From Brucella thiophenivorans (lineage in GTDB: Bacteria > Pseudomonadota > Alphaproteobacteria > Rhizobiales > Rhizobiaceae): DNA of 64,000 nucleotides. The DNA lies in the NCBI RefSeq assembly GCF_002252445.1, contig NZ_NNRJ01000015.1, forward strand, positions 615,618 through 679,617, read 5' to 3'. The notes beneath the pieces are model-generated. The model made no database searches. It saw only the letters and a program-made list of their open reading frames with translations, and was not told the DNA's origin. This document shows positions 16,116 through 24,310 of the stretch, piece after piece (the first letter of the stretch is position 1; each line of letters begins with the position of its first letter). The position numbers and the translations under genes are program-made.

Positions 16116-17042
16116 ATGAATACATATTTATCTAAGATCGATAAGAGCAGACAACGGTTGAATGAATTAAGCCGCCGGGAAGCTTTCAGTCACTATATCA
16201 AACATGGCAGTGTTCCTCGTGTTTGGAACGAAATTATGGATGCTTCACACACCGAAGAAAAGTTTCTTTGGTATTTGATGCGTTATCATCAAGCATTGTT
16301 ACACAAAGCGAATGTTGGTGCTGAGGAGCGGAGTACCACACATTATATTTGGCGTACAAAGCTTGATGGTCGCGTGCGAAGCGAACATGCTGCCAATGAC
16401 GGCAAATTATTTTCATGGAATGAGCGGCCTGTTACTGGTCATCCCGGTGAAGAGTATAATTGCAGATGCATCGCTGAGCCATATGTCGAAGGGGCAACAG
16501 AGTATGCAACGCATAATTTTTCATCAAGTCTTGCCGGGCCCTATGGTCGCTGGGGCAATTTGGATTTCGTGAAGCATTATTTTTTTGGGAATGGGCGCCC
16601 GGTAACCTTGTTGGAAATAGGCCACTTGCAAGAGATTGCGGAGCGGTATGCTTATCACGATGGAAAAGAAGGTGTATTTCGTCGGTTGTCAGGACAGATT
16701 GCAAGTAAGGCCCGTAAAGACGGAAGTGGATCGCTAAGTTACCCTTTTCGGGACTCATATGATTTTGGGTCTGTTCAGTTCTCGCATGGTAGTAGTAAAG
16801 TCAGAGGTATATTTAACGGTGATGTTAAAACGCAAGGTGCCATGTTGCTAATCAGTGGCGAAAGTCAATTCTACTTTACAGATACGTTCAAAGATCCTTT
16901 GGATACCTTCAACCTATTCGAAGATGATCTGGAGGTCGGTGGGACGCCATACGAAATTACGGGTGAGTGGACAGCAAATTTCGTTGCGCAAGTTTTTACA
17001 GACGAGTCGAGAAGTCAGTATTTTCATAAGGGGGGCGAATGA
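16116..17042 (+). CDS. MuF-like / colicin M-like fusion protein, candidate toxin
   Basis: A 308-residue protein without signal peptide or membrane segment. Residues about 79-122 show a MuF/SPP1-gp7-type head-morphogenesis motif: WRTKLDGRVRSEHAANDG, FSWNERP, GHPGEEYNCRC. The C-terminal half resembles colicin M as I remember it: HYFFGNG (154-160, compare HYLWGNG), KTQG with following hydrophobic strand (238 on), and D260-P-L-D263 before FN (compare DxYDFN). The catalytic Tyr and the His-Arg pair of colicin M are not seen in place, so lipid II hydrolysis is unproven. It could be a polymorphic toxin carried by a phage-type or secreted module. A TTG at 16104 is also in frame. Confidence 0.5.
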   Translation: MNTYLSKIDKSRQRLNELSRREAFSHYIKHGSVPRVWNEIMDASHTEEKFLWYLMRYHQALLHKANVGAEERSTTHYIWRTKLDGRVRSEHAANDGKLFSWNERPVTGHPGEEYNCRCIAEPYVEGATEYATHNFSSSLAGPYGRWGNLDFVKHYFFGNGRPVTLLEIGHLQEIAERYAYHDGKEGVFRRLSGQIASKARKDGSGSLSYPFRDSYDFGSVQFSHGSSKVRGIFNGDVKTQGAMLLISGESQFYFTDTFKDPLDTFNLFEDDLEVGGTPYEITGEWTANFVAQVFTDESRSQYFHKGGE

Positions 17043-17164
17043 TTAGATTTTCGCTGTGGCTCGTGTGGAGCGTCTATAAGATCGCCTGTGTTTTTGTGAT
17101 CTCGGCGGTGATCCTCTTTGCGCTCTTTATCATTTTCACGCGCTATACGAATTACTGGCCGTAA
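17039..17164 (+). CDS. 41-residue membrane peptide, likely truncated paralogue of the anchored immunity candidate
   Basis: ATG 17039 overlaps the TGA of the toxin-like gene, with AAGGGGGG just upstream, so translation is probably coupled. The product is one hydrophobic segment. Its residues 6-18 (LWLVWSVYKIACV) align with residues 15-27 of the 15470 protein (LWWTWKVYEFLCV), 7 of 13 identical, after which the peptide stops where that protein enters its soluble domain. It could be a second, truncated immunity gene or a native small membrane protein. Its codon use is closer to the host average than that of the two upstream genes. Confidence 0.5.
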   Translation: MIRFSLWLVWSVYKIACVFVISAVILFALFIIFTRYTNYWP

Positions 17165-17267
17165 GGCACGGTAGGATCACGCGCCTTAACAGTCGTGAAT
17201 AATTTGCGAAATCGATTTGGATTTTGGACAGGATGAGGTAAAAACGGCCAAACCTAAAGGAAAATCG

Positions 17268-17966
17268 ATGAGCCTGTCTGATACAATCCGTAACACTTTC
17301 GTGCCGATCCATCGTGAAGGCTATCCGTTTATCGCGGCGTTTTTCGTGGTTTCGCTCATTCTGGGCTGGCTGTGGGAGCCGCTTTTCTGGGTTGGCCTGG
17401 TGCTGACCATCTGGTGCATCTATTTCTACCGTGACCCTGAACGCGTGACGCCCATCGCCGATGATCTGGTGATCAGCCCGGCTGATGGCAAAGTATCTTT
17501 CGTTGGTCCTGCTGTGCCGCCAGCTGAACTTGATCTTGGCGCAGAGCCACTGATGCGTGTTTCCGTGTTCATGAATGTGTTTTCGGTTCACATCAACCGC
17601 GCCCCGGTACGCGGCAAGATCGAAAAGATTTTCCACCGTCCGGGTAAGTTCCTCAATGCAGAGCTTGATAAGGCCAGCACCGATAATGAACGCAATTCCG
17701 TTCTTATCGACAGTGCAAACGGTAAAGTCGGCGTTGTGCAGATCGCAGGTCTTGTCGCACGCCGTATCGTCTGCTGGTCGCGTGAAAGCGATAATCTTAG
17801 CGTCGGCGAACGTTTCGGCCTGATCCGTTTTGGCTCACGCGTTGATGTCTATCTGCCAGCCGGTGCATCGGTTCGCGTGGCTGTTGGTCAGACAGCCGTT
17901 GCCGGTGAGACAGTGCTTGCCGAATTTGGTAGTACCCGTGCTGAGCCAGTGGTTCGGATCGCCTGA
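17268..17966 (+). CDS. psd: Phosphatidylserine decarboxylase proenzyme
   Basis: A 232-residue short-form enzyme that converts phosphatidylserine to phosphatidylethanolamine at the inner membrane. It has a hydrophobic N-terminal region ([18 protein letters not shown]), [17 protein letters not shown] and [12 protein letters not shown], and the self-cleavage site GS (G189-S190) in [11 protein letters not shown], where serine becomes the pyruvoyl group. ATG 17268 gives the usual start and has AAAGGAAAA upstream. pssA follows after 4 bases, so both steps of phosphatidylethanolamine synthesis are cotranscribed. Confidence 0.95.
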   Translation: MSLSDTIRNTFVPIHREGYPFIAAFFVVSLILGWLWEPLFWVGLVLTIWCIYFYRDPERVTPIADDLVISPADGKVSFVGPAVPPAELDLGAEPLMRVSVFMNVFSVHINRAPVRGKIEKIFHRPGKFLNAELDKASTDNERNSVLIDSANGKVGVVQIAGLVARRIVCWSRESDNLSVGERFGLIRFGSRVDVYLPAGASVRVAVGQTAVAGETVLAEFGSTRAEPVVRIA

Positions 17967-17970
17967 GCCG

Positions 17971-18807
17971 ATGGAAACACCATTCCCACCCTTCGAGCCG
18001 AATGGCCGCGTGAATTCATCGCGTGGCCCTAGATTGTCGCAGATTCCACTGCGCATCGTTGTCCCGAATGTCATCACGGTTCTCGCAATTTGTGCGGGCC
18101 TAACGGGCATTCGTCTGGCTTTTGAGCATCGCTTTGAACTTGCAGTGATGATGGTGCTGGTTGCGGCATTTCTTGACGGTGTGGATGGCCGCGTGGCGCG
18201 TATGATGAAAGGCTCGTCTAAGTTTGGCGAGCAGATGGATTCACTCGCTGATATCGTCAATTTTGGCGTTGCACCCGCGCTGGTGCTTTATGTCTATGTG
18301 CTTGATCAGGCGCGCTCTTTTGGCTGGATTGCAGCACTTCTCTATGCAATTGCCTGCTGCCTGCGCTTAGCGCGTTTCAATGTGATGCTGGAAGATCCAA
18401 ACCGTCCGCCTTGGCAGAGCAATTATTTCATCGGCGTTCCAGCACCTGCGGGCGCGATGCTGGTGTTGTTGCCCGTCTATCTCGGTTTTCTGGGGCTTAC
18501 GCCAACAAAGGGGCTTGCTTTCGCGGTTGCGCTTTTCACCGTAGCAATTGCTTTCCTGCTGGTCAGCCGTCTGCCGGTCTATAATGGCAAATCCGCAGGC
18601 GGACTTATTCGCCGCGATTTCGTGATGCCGCTGATTTTGCTGGTGGTGATCTATGTGGCGTTTCTCATGAGCTTCACATGGCACACGCTGACGCTCACAG
18701 CCCTTGCTTACTTAGCTTTTCTGCCATTCAGTCTTGTTGCGTGGAACAAGCGTGAAGCCGCCGACCGTAATGCTGCACTCGAAAGTGATCCGTCAGAAGA
18801 AGTCTGA
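17971..18807 (+). CDS. pssA: CDP-diacylglycerol--serine O-phosphatidyltransferase
   Basis: A 278-residue integral membrane protein that makes phosphatidylserine from CDP-diacylglycerol and serine. The CDP-alcohol phosphotransferase motif D(G)xxxAR...G...D...D is visible at about residues 69-94 (DGVDGRVARMM, then GEQMDSLAD). About seven membrane segments follow. It starts 4 bases after psd, whose product uses its product. The final 15 bases overlap, tail to tail, the opposite-strand ATPase gene. Confidence 0.94.
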   Translation: METPFPPFEPNGRVNSSRGPRLSQIPLRIVVPNVITVLAICAGLTGIRLAFEHRFELAVMMVLVAAFLDGVDGRVARMMKGSSKFGEQMDSLADIVNFGVAPALVLYVYVLDQARSFGWIAALLYAIACCLRLARFNVMLEDPNRPPWQSNYFIGVPAPAGAMLVLLPVYLGFLGLTPTKGLAFAVALFTVAIAFLLVSRLPVYNGKSAGGLIRRDFVMPLILLVVIYVAFLMSFTWHTLTLTALAYLAFLPFSLVAWNKREAADRNAALESDPSEEV

Positions 18808-19350
18808 TGGTAAAGTTTTGCGGATGAAATTCACGCGCTCCTGAACCGTTGATATCGGCAGGAGCGCGATTTCATATCCGAGGTCCCGATATGCCTGCTC
18901 CATCGCTCTGAATGTGCGCACGGCTTCATCAAAGTCTTGTTTTCGCTCGCTATCCTGTCCGAAAATCTCTTCCCATGGCGGCGCAAGAAACACCGTTCTG
19001 TTATATCGAATCATCAATGCCGCGCGTCTCACATGTTCGCTCACGGGCAGAGCGCAAAGCGTGAGATAACCGATCACATCGGGTATGCCGCGATCAAAAA
19101 ACACAGGTCCCTTGCTGTGATGTGCGAGCTCGTAAGAACGCATCTCCCATGAAAGCATAAGTTCGGCAAACAGTGCACGATCAACCCATGGCAATGCCTG
19201 ACCGTCAATCTTTACCTGATGCTGGATGATCGCACGCCCTGCTTCAACTGTCCGAGCAAAGCCCTTGTTTTCAAGTGCATCGATAAGTGTGCTTTTGCCC
19301 GAACCGGGGCCGCCACTGATAATGATAAAGCGTTGATGGTCGTGAGACAT
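18793..19350 (-). CDS. AAA family ATPase, NadR/Ttd14-like
   Basis: A 185-residue P-loop protein: Walker A GGPGSGKSTLID (about residues 9-20), then VEAGRAIIQHQ, FFDRGIPDVIGYL and APPWEEIFGQDSERKQDFDEA, the pattern of the AAA_28 predicted ATPase/kinase group related to NadR kinase. The phosphate acceptor is not known. It overlaps the 3' end of pssA by 15 bases in convergent orientation. A terminator-like stem for the next minus-strand gene lies upstream. Confidence 0.82.
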   Translation of the reverse strand: MSHDHQRFIIISGGPGSGKSTLIDALENKGFARTVEAGRAIIQHQVKIDGQALPWVDRALFAELMLSWEMRSYELAHHSKGPVFFDRGIPDVIGYLTLCALPVSEHVRRAALMIRYNRTVFLAPPWEEIFGQDSERKQDFDEAVRTFRAMEQAYRDLGYEIALLPISTVQERVNFIRKTLPSDFF

Positions 19351-19464
19351 CGTTCCTCCAAGTGTGTTGGGAAGGTAAGATTCAGAGAAATATGTTTTGG
19401 GAAGAGGTCCGCTTTAACACAGGGCCGAATGGTTCGGCAGGAGCGGAAGAATACAAAATGATAA

Positions 19465-19494
19465 TTCCGGCCTTGAGGTTATGCAAGGCCGGAA
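19465..19494 (-). terminator. Hairpin terminator after the SDR gene
   Basis: TTCCGGCCTTG and CAAGGCCGGAA form an 11-bp perfect stem with an 8-base loop, 9 bases past the SDR stop at 19504 and followed on the minus strand by TTATCATTTT. Confidence 0.7.
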
Positions 19495-19503
19495 AAACAG
19501 TGA

Positions 19504-20244
19504 TTAGGATGGCATATGATAATCGAGGAAACGATCCTGACGCACATCGTAAAGCTTGCCGGTAACATCAAGGTGTGGATCAGCAAGTTTAACAATCTTC
19601 TCCGCAACCGATTGTGCAGTCGGTAGGGTTTCGGGGTCTTCTCCCGGCATGGCTTGCGCGCGCATCGCGGTGCGGGTTGCGCCGGGATTGACCGAATTGA
19701 CCTTAAGCTTCATCTGCTTGGTTTCTTCAGCCCAGCTCCGTCCCATCACTTCAACTGCTGCCTTGGACGCCGCATATGGCCCCCAGAAAGCACGGCAGGA
19801 GTGGGCGACACCGGATGAGAGCAGAATTGCACGGCCGGCATCAGATGCACGCAGCAGCGGATCTGTGGTGCGGATCAATCGCCAAACGCTTGTGACATTG
19901 ACATTCATCACCTTGTCAAAGGTCTTGGCTTCAATATGGCCGATGGGGGAAATCGTGCCAAGAACGCCAGCATTTGCAACCAGAATGTCGAGTTTGCCCC
20001 AACGCTCATGAATAGAGCCGCCAAGCCGGTCAATCGCTTCCATATCCGTAATATCAAGCGGTACAAGCGTGGTACTACTGCCGATCTTGCGAATTTCATC
20101 GTCAAGCTCTTCCAGTCCGCCGACTGTACGCGCAACGGCGATCACATGTGCGCCGCGCTTTGCAAGCTCTAGTGACAAAAAATAACCAATACCGCGCGAT
20201 GCGCCCGTTACCAAGGCCACACGGCCTGTAAGGTCGATACTCAT
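19504..20244 (-). CDS. SDR family NAD(P)-dependent oxidoreductase
   Basis: A 246-residue classical short-chain dehydrogenase/reductase. The N-terminal cofactor motif is VTGASRGIGYFLSLEL, followed by NAGVLGTISPI, the catalytic serine strand (LLSSGVAHSC) and the YxxxK pair in PYAASKAAVEV. VNPGATRTAMRA follows the active site. The N-terminus (ARTVGGLEEL) fits either NAD or NADP. The substrate cannot be predicted. It lies downstream of purF on the same strand with a palindromic repeat copy in the gap, so it may have its own promoter. Confidence 0.88.
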   Translation of the reverse strand: MSIDLTGRVALVTGASRGIGYFLSLELAKRGAHVIAVARTVGGLEELDDEIRKIGSSTTLVPLDITDMEAIDRLGGSIHERWGKLDILVANAGVLGTISPIGHIEAKTFDKVMNVNVTSVWRLIRTTDPLLRASDAGRAILLSSGVAHSCRAFWGPYAASKAAVEVMGRSWAEETKQMKLKVNSVNPGATRTAMRAQAMPGEDPETLPTAQSVAEKIVKLADPHLDVTGKLYDVRQDRFLDYHMPS

Positions 20245-20258
20245 TATACCCCCAGTTT

Positions 20259-20362
20259 AGAACGCATCCCGAAAAGTGTGAAACGAGTTCCGGGTAAGAT
20301 GCGTTTCAGAAAAAAACATACAGAGCGACAACCTGATCCAATCAGATCGAAAAGCGCTGTCG
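20259..20362. repeat. RIME/Bru-RS-like palindromic repeat, copy C
   Basis: Left half: AACGCATCCCG and CGGG..GATGCGTT around GTGTGAAACGA. Right half: AGAGCGACA, then CTGAT/ATCAG, then GCGCTGTCG. The outer arms differ from copy A but remain complementary in the main (CGACA with TGTCG), so change has been compensated. It sits between the SDR gene and purF. Confidence 0.8.
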
Positions 20363-20413
20363 TCAGGAACGTGAAACAGGCGGCCTGATAGCCGCCTGTG
20401 TGTAGATTTTCAA

Positions 20414-21904
20414 TCAGCCATTGGAGGCGAGCATCGACAAGGTGTGAACGTTGCTTTCGCCTTCCTGATCGAGAAGCCGGGTTGGATATTCACCCGTAAA
20501 ATAGTGATCGGTGAAGGCGGGTGCCTTCGGATCACGCGGTTCACCGCCAACAGCCTTGTAAAGCCCGTCAATGGTAAGGAATGCCAGCGAATCTGCACCG
20601 ATATACCGGCACATGGCTTCCAGACTGTCATACTGGTTTGCCAGAAGCTTATCGCCATCCGGTGTGTCGATGCCGTAGAAATCCGGGTGGAAAATCATCG
20701 GGCTCGCAACGCGGATATGCACTTCCTTGGCACCTGCCTCGCGGATCATCTGAACGATCTTGACTGAGGTTGTACCGCGTACAATGGAATCATCCACCAG
20801 CACAACACGCTTGCCTTCGATCATCGCACGATTGGCAGAATGCTTGAGCTTCACGCCGAGGGCGCGAATCTGCTGTGTTGGTTCGATGAAGGTTCGGCCA
20901 ACATAGTGATTGCGGATAATGCCATACTCAAACGGAATGCCGCTGGCCTGTGCAAAACCAAGAGCAGCCGGTGTTCCGCCATCTGGGACCGGAACGACGA
21001 CATCGGCTTCGACTGGCGCTTCTTTGGCCAGATTCATGCCCATGTTCTTGCGCGCAACATAAACACTGCGACCGCCGACAACTGAGTCCGGACGTGCGAA
21101 ATAGACATATTCAAACAGACAGAGACGCTCTGGCTGCGGATTTTCAGCCTTGATGCAATCAGTGGTGATGGAGCCGTCTTTCTGGATTTCGCAGATGATG
21201 ACTTCGCCGTTTTCAACGTCTCGAATGTATTTCGCGCCTATGATGTCGAGAGCACAGGTTTCCGAACAGAAGATTGGCTTGCCGTCGAGCTCGCCCATGA
21301 CGAGGGGACGAATACCAACCGGGTCACGTGCGGCAATCAGCTTGGTGCGGGTCAGCGCCAGCATGGCGTAACCGCCTTCAACCTGACGGATCGCATCGAC
21401 AAAACGTGCGCTTGAAGAGGTCTGACGCGAACGCGCGATCATATGCAGAACGACTTCGGTGTCTGACGTCGCCTGAAAGATAGCACCCGATGCGATCAAC
21501 TGCTTGCGTAGCGTAATGCCGTTGGTAAAATTGCCGTTATGTGCAATCGCGATGCCGCCCACTTCCAGCTCTGCGAAGAGTGGTTGCACATTGCGCAGGA
21601 TTGTCTCGCCAGTCGTGGAATAGCGCACATGGCCAATCGCACGGTCGCCGGGCAGGCGCTTGAGCGTGGAAACATCTGTGAAGTGATCGCCGACCAATCC
21701 CATATGACGTTCCGAATGGAAACGACGGTTATGGTAGGAGACAATACCGGCGGCTTCCTGTCCGCGATGCTGCAGAGCATGCAGGCCAAGAGCAGTCAGC
21801 GCCGCGGCGTCCTCATGGCCAAGAATGCCAAATACCCCACACTCTTCATGCAACGTATCATCGTCCAGCATAAAGGAGTTTTCGTCATGCGATTGTTGGA
21901 ACAT
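20414..21904 (-). CDS. purF: Amidophosphoribosyltransferase
   Basis: The first enzyme of purine synthesis: it transfers glutamine amide nitrogen to PRPP. The product is about 496 residues, with a short N-terminal extension before the catalytic cysteine in EECGVFGI (C22 from ATG 21904), the glutaminase motifs RYSTTG and AHNGNFTN, and the PRPP loop VVLVDDSIVRGTT. The extension is presumably removed. An upstream TTG (21913) and a downstream ATG before LDDDT are alternatives. cvpA lies upstream on the same strand, the same pairing as cvpA-purF in enterobacteria. Confidence 0.96.
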   Translation of the reverse strand: MFQQSHDENSFMLDDDTLHEECGVFGILGHEDAAALTALGLHALQHRGQEAAGIVSYHNRRFHSERHMGLVGDHFTDVSTLKRLPGDRAIGHVRYSTTGETILRNVQPLFAELEVGGIAIAHNGNFTNGITLRKQLIASGAIFQATSDTEVVLHMIARSRQTSSSARFVDAIRQVEGGYAMLALTRTKLIAARDPVGIRPLVMGELDGKPIFCSETCALDIIGAKYIRDVENGEVIICEIQKDGSITTDCIKAENPQPERLCLFEYVYFARPDSVVGGRSVYVARKNMGMNLAKEAPVEADVVVPVPDGGTPAALGFAQASGIPFEYGIIRNHYVGRTFIEPTQQIRALGVKLKHSANRAMIEGKRVVLVDDSIVRGTTSVKIVQMIREAGAKEVHIRVASPMIFHPDFYGIDTPDGDKLLANQYDSLEAMCRYIGADSLAFLTIDGLYKAVGGEPRDPKAPAFTDHYFTGEYPTRLLDQEGESNVHTLSMLASNG

Positions 21905-22092
21905 TGTCCGCAAGGCCTTTCGATTGCGGTTACTAAAAGCAACATTTACAGGAAAGAGCGCTGTTTTAAAAGCCGTCCCTTACATGCTGTGCGTTTCAGC
22001 CGCTGATATAGGGGAAGTTTTCAAGCATTTCCAGAGAAATTGAGTGGCAGCTTTGCGATGAACACTGCGTCAATACAGATAGCAAAATGCAT

Positions 22093-22121
22093 GAAACCGG
22101 CAGTTTTGGACTGCCGGTTTC
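22093..22121 (-). terminator. Stem-loop after cvpA
   Basis: GAAACCGGCAGT and ACTGCCGGTTTC form a 12-bp perfect stem with a 5-base loop, 19 bases beyond the cvpA stop. The T-run after it on the minus strand is weak, so it may act as an attenuator between cvpA and purF. Confidence 0.6.
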
Positions 22122-22139
22122 AAAAAAGAGTGTCTGGGA

Positions 22140-22730
22140 TCAATTTGCAGCCGGTGTGTCGTCCGGTACGGGCTGCTCGGCTGGAGCACCATTTTCGGTG
22201 CCAGCGGGCGCTTGTGTTTCCTGGCCCGGTTTGAACTGCTTGAGCGCCGATTCAGGATCTGCAGGCAGCAAATCAATCAGTTGCTGGCCAAACGAATCGA
22301 GCATCGGCTTGGATTTGGCATTATTGACCCATGCTGGCTGGTTTGTCGGAACAAGCCAGTTGAAGAACAGCATCGCAACAACGACGAGCAATACACCACG
22401 TGCTGCACCGAACAAAAAGCCGAGCGTGCGGTCGAGTGCACCGATACGGCTGTCGATGATGAAATCAGCGATCTTCATGGTAATCAGCGAAACAATTATC
22501 AGTACAACGAGGAAAACGGCACCCGCGGCTGCAATCTTTGCGATGGTTTCGTTGTTGATATAGGGCTGCAGGAAGGGCAGTACCGGCATGTAAAACAGGT
22601 ATGCTGCTGCGGCTGCCGCAGCCCATGAAACCAACGAAAGCACTTCGCGTGAGAAACCACGGACCATCGCAAGAACGGCCGAAACCAGCGTTATTCCGAG
22701 TAGAATTCCATCAAGTAACGTAATCGGCAT
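22140..22730 (-). CDS. cvpA: CvpA family membrane protein
   Basis: A 196-residue protein with four membrane segments in its first 130 residues (LLDGILLGITLVSAVLA, LVSWAAAAAAAYLF, AAAGAVFLVVLIIVSLI, LLVVVAMLFFNWLV) and the family sequence RGFSREVLSLVSW and DRTLGFLFGAARG. The tail is Pro/Ala/Gln-rich and probably disordered. CvpA proteins are linked to colicin V production, purine metabolism and envelope stress; the biochemical role is unclear. It lies between radA and purF on the same strand. Confidence 0.9.
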   Translation of the reverse strand: MPITLLDGILLGITLVSAVLAMVRGFSREVLSLVSWAAAAAAAYLFYMPVLPFLQPYINNETIAKIAAAGAVFLVVLIIVSLITMKIADFIIDSRIGALDRTLGFLFGAARGVLLVVVAMLFFNWLVPTNQPAWVNNAKSKPMLDSFGQQLIDLLPADPESALKQFKPGQETQAPAGTENGAPAEQPVPDDTPAAN

Positions 22731-22791
22731 TCTGGCCTGTCCTTAATTTATACGCAGCGTGGTTTTCACCTGCGGGGCAGTCAAATTTGCA

Positions 22792-22834
22792 TTAGAGCGC
22801 GTGCGCCCTGTGAGGCGCACAAAGGACGCTCTAA
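22792..22834. repeat. Half-size palindromic repeat, copy G
   Basis: TTAGAGCG (22792-22799) and CGCTCTAA (22827-22834) are the same outer arms as in copy B, enclosing an inner stem GTGCGCC/GGCGCAC. The first half of the element is missing. It lies between cvpA and radA. Confidence 0.65.
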
Positions 22835-22888
22835 CATATTGAGTAATCTAACAGCGGAAAGTTGACGAAATCTTCCCACGCTAAAATC

Positions 22889-24283
22889 TTAGTCTTTCTT
22901 CTTCGGACCCGATGCGGCGATCCGAACAACCAGATCGGACAAAGCCGTGGTCTCCATAAGGCTGAAACCGCGGTCTTTCCAAAGTTCACTGGTTCCACCG
23001 GGCGCAACAGCTTGCTTAAAACCGAGTTTTTCCGCTTCCTTAAGCCTCTGTACCGCATGTGAAACCGCACGAACAGCGCCGGAAAGACTGATTTCACCGA
23101 AATGAACACAATCTGCGGGTAGAGCAATACCGGCAATCGATGAAACAAGGGCCGCAGCAACTGCAATATCGGCCGCCGGCTCGCTGATGCGATAGCCGCC
23201 CGCCACATTGAGATAAACATCATGCTGACCGAAACGCACGCCGCAATGTGATTCGAGAACAGCCAAAATCATTGCAAGACGACTTCCGTCCCAGCCCACC
23301 ACCGCACGGCGCGGTGTGCCGAGCGAGGATGGGGAGACAAGTGCCTGTATCTCAACCAGAACTGGGCGTGTGCCTTCCATCCCGGCAAATACGGCAGCGC
23401 CCGGTGTCTTGGCGTTGCGTTCACCAAGGAAAAGTTCGGACGGATTGGACACTTCACGCAAGCCGCCGTCCGACATTTCAAACACGCCGATTTCGTCTGT
23501 CGGGCCAAAGCGGTTCTTCACAGTGCGAAGGATACGATACTGATGCCCGCCTTCGCCTTCAAAATAGAGAACGCCATCGACCATATGCTCAACAACGCGT
23601 GGGCCGGCAATCTGCCCTTCCTTGGTGACATGACCGACGAGAACGACCGCAGCTCCTGTCTGTTTGGCATAACGGATCATGGCCTGTGCGGAGGAGCGAA
23701 CCTGCGTGACGGTACCTGGCGCTGAATCCGCCATGTCTGTCCACAGCGTCTGGATCGAGTCGATGATTACAAGATCAGGCCGCTTGCCATCGGAAACGGT
23801 CGCCAAAATATCTTCGACATTGGTTTCGGCAGCAAGTTCGACAGCGCTTGATGCCACGCCAAGCCGTTGCGCACGCAGGCGTATCTGTGCGACCGCTTCT
23901 TCGCCCGAAACATAGACGATGCGATGGCCGCGATTGGCCAGCGCTGCTGCCGCCTGCGTCAGAAGCGTGGATTTGCCAATGCCGGGATCGCCACCGATCA
24001 GCACTGCGGAACCGCGTACGAAACCGCCGCCAGTGACGCGATCAAGTTCGCTTATGCCGGAAATGATGCGCGGTGCGTCTTCGATATCGCCTGAAAGCGA
24101 GGTGAGGGCGACGGCGCGACCTTTGCGCTTGGAAAGCATGGAGCCGGGGCCGGAACCAATGCCGCTATTGGTGCCTTCCTCGACAAGCGTATTCCACTCG
24201 CCGCAGGAGTCGCACTTGCCCGCCCAACGCGTGTGAACCGCGCCGCAATTTTGGCAGATGAACTGAATGCGTGCCTTGGCCAT
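22889..24283 (-). CDS. radA: DNA repair protein RadA
   Basis: A 464-residue protein that promotes branch migration in recombination. It has the N-terminal C4 zinc finger (FICQNCG...WAGKCDSCGEW), a RecA-like ATPase with Walker A GGDPGIGKSTLL, the RadA-specific KNRFGPTDEIG motif, and a C-terminal Lon-like domain (GVRFGQHDVYLNVAGG, SSIAGIALP). ATG 24283 (MAKAR) is the family start; an in-frame ATG 9 bases upstream is less likely. It follows dnaB by 27 bases on the same strand, suggesting cotranscription. Confidence 0.95.
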   Translation of the reverse strand: MAKARIQFICQNCGAVHTRWAGKCDSCGEWNTLVEEGTNSGIGSGPGSMLSKRKGRAVALTSLSGDIEDAPRIISGISELDRVTGGGFVRGSAVLIGGDPGIGKSTLLTQAAAALANRGHRIVYVSGEEAVAQIRLRAQRLGVASSAVELAAETNVEDILATVSDGKRPDLVIIDSIQTLWTDMADSAPGTVTQVRSSAQAMIRYAKQTGAAVVLVGHVTKEGQIAGPRVVEHMVDGVLYFEGEGGHQYRILRTVKNRFGPTDEIGVFEMSDGGLREVSNPSELFLGERNAKTPGAAVFAGMEGTRPVLVEIQALVSPSSLGTPRRAVVGWDGSRLAMILAVLESHCGVRFGQHDVYLNVAGGYRISEPAADIAVAAALVSSIAGIALPADCVHFGEISLSGAVRAVSHAVQRLKEAEKLGFKQAVAPGGTSELWKDRGFSLMETTALSDLVVRIAASGPKKKD

Positions 24284-24310
24284 CAGGCACACTCGTTTTT
24301 GATAAGGATG

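Noticed and set aside
15419..17164. Prophage remnant
   Set aside because: Only a MuF-like motif is present; no terminase, portal, capsid, integrase or attachment repeats were found nearby.
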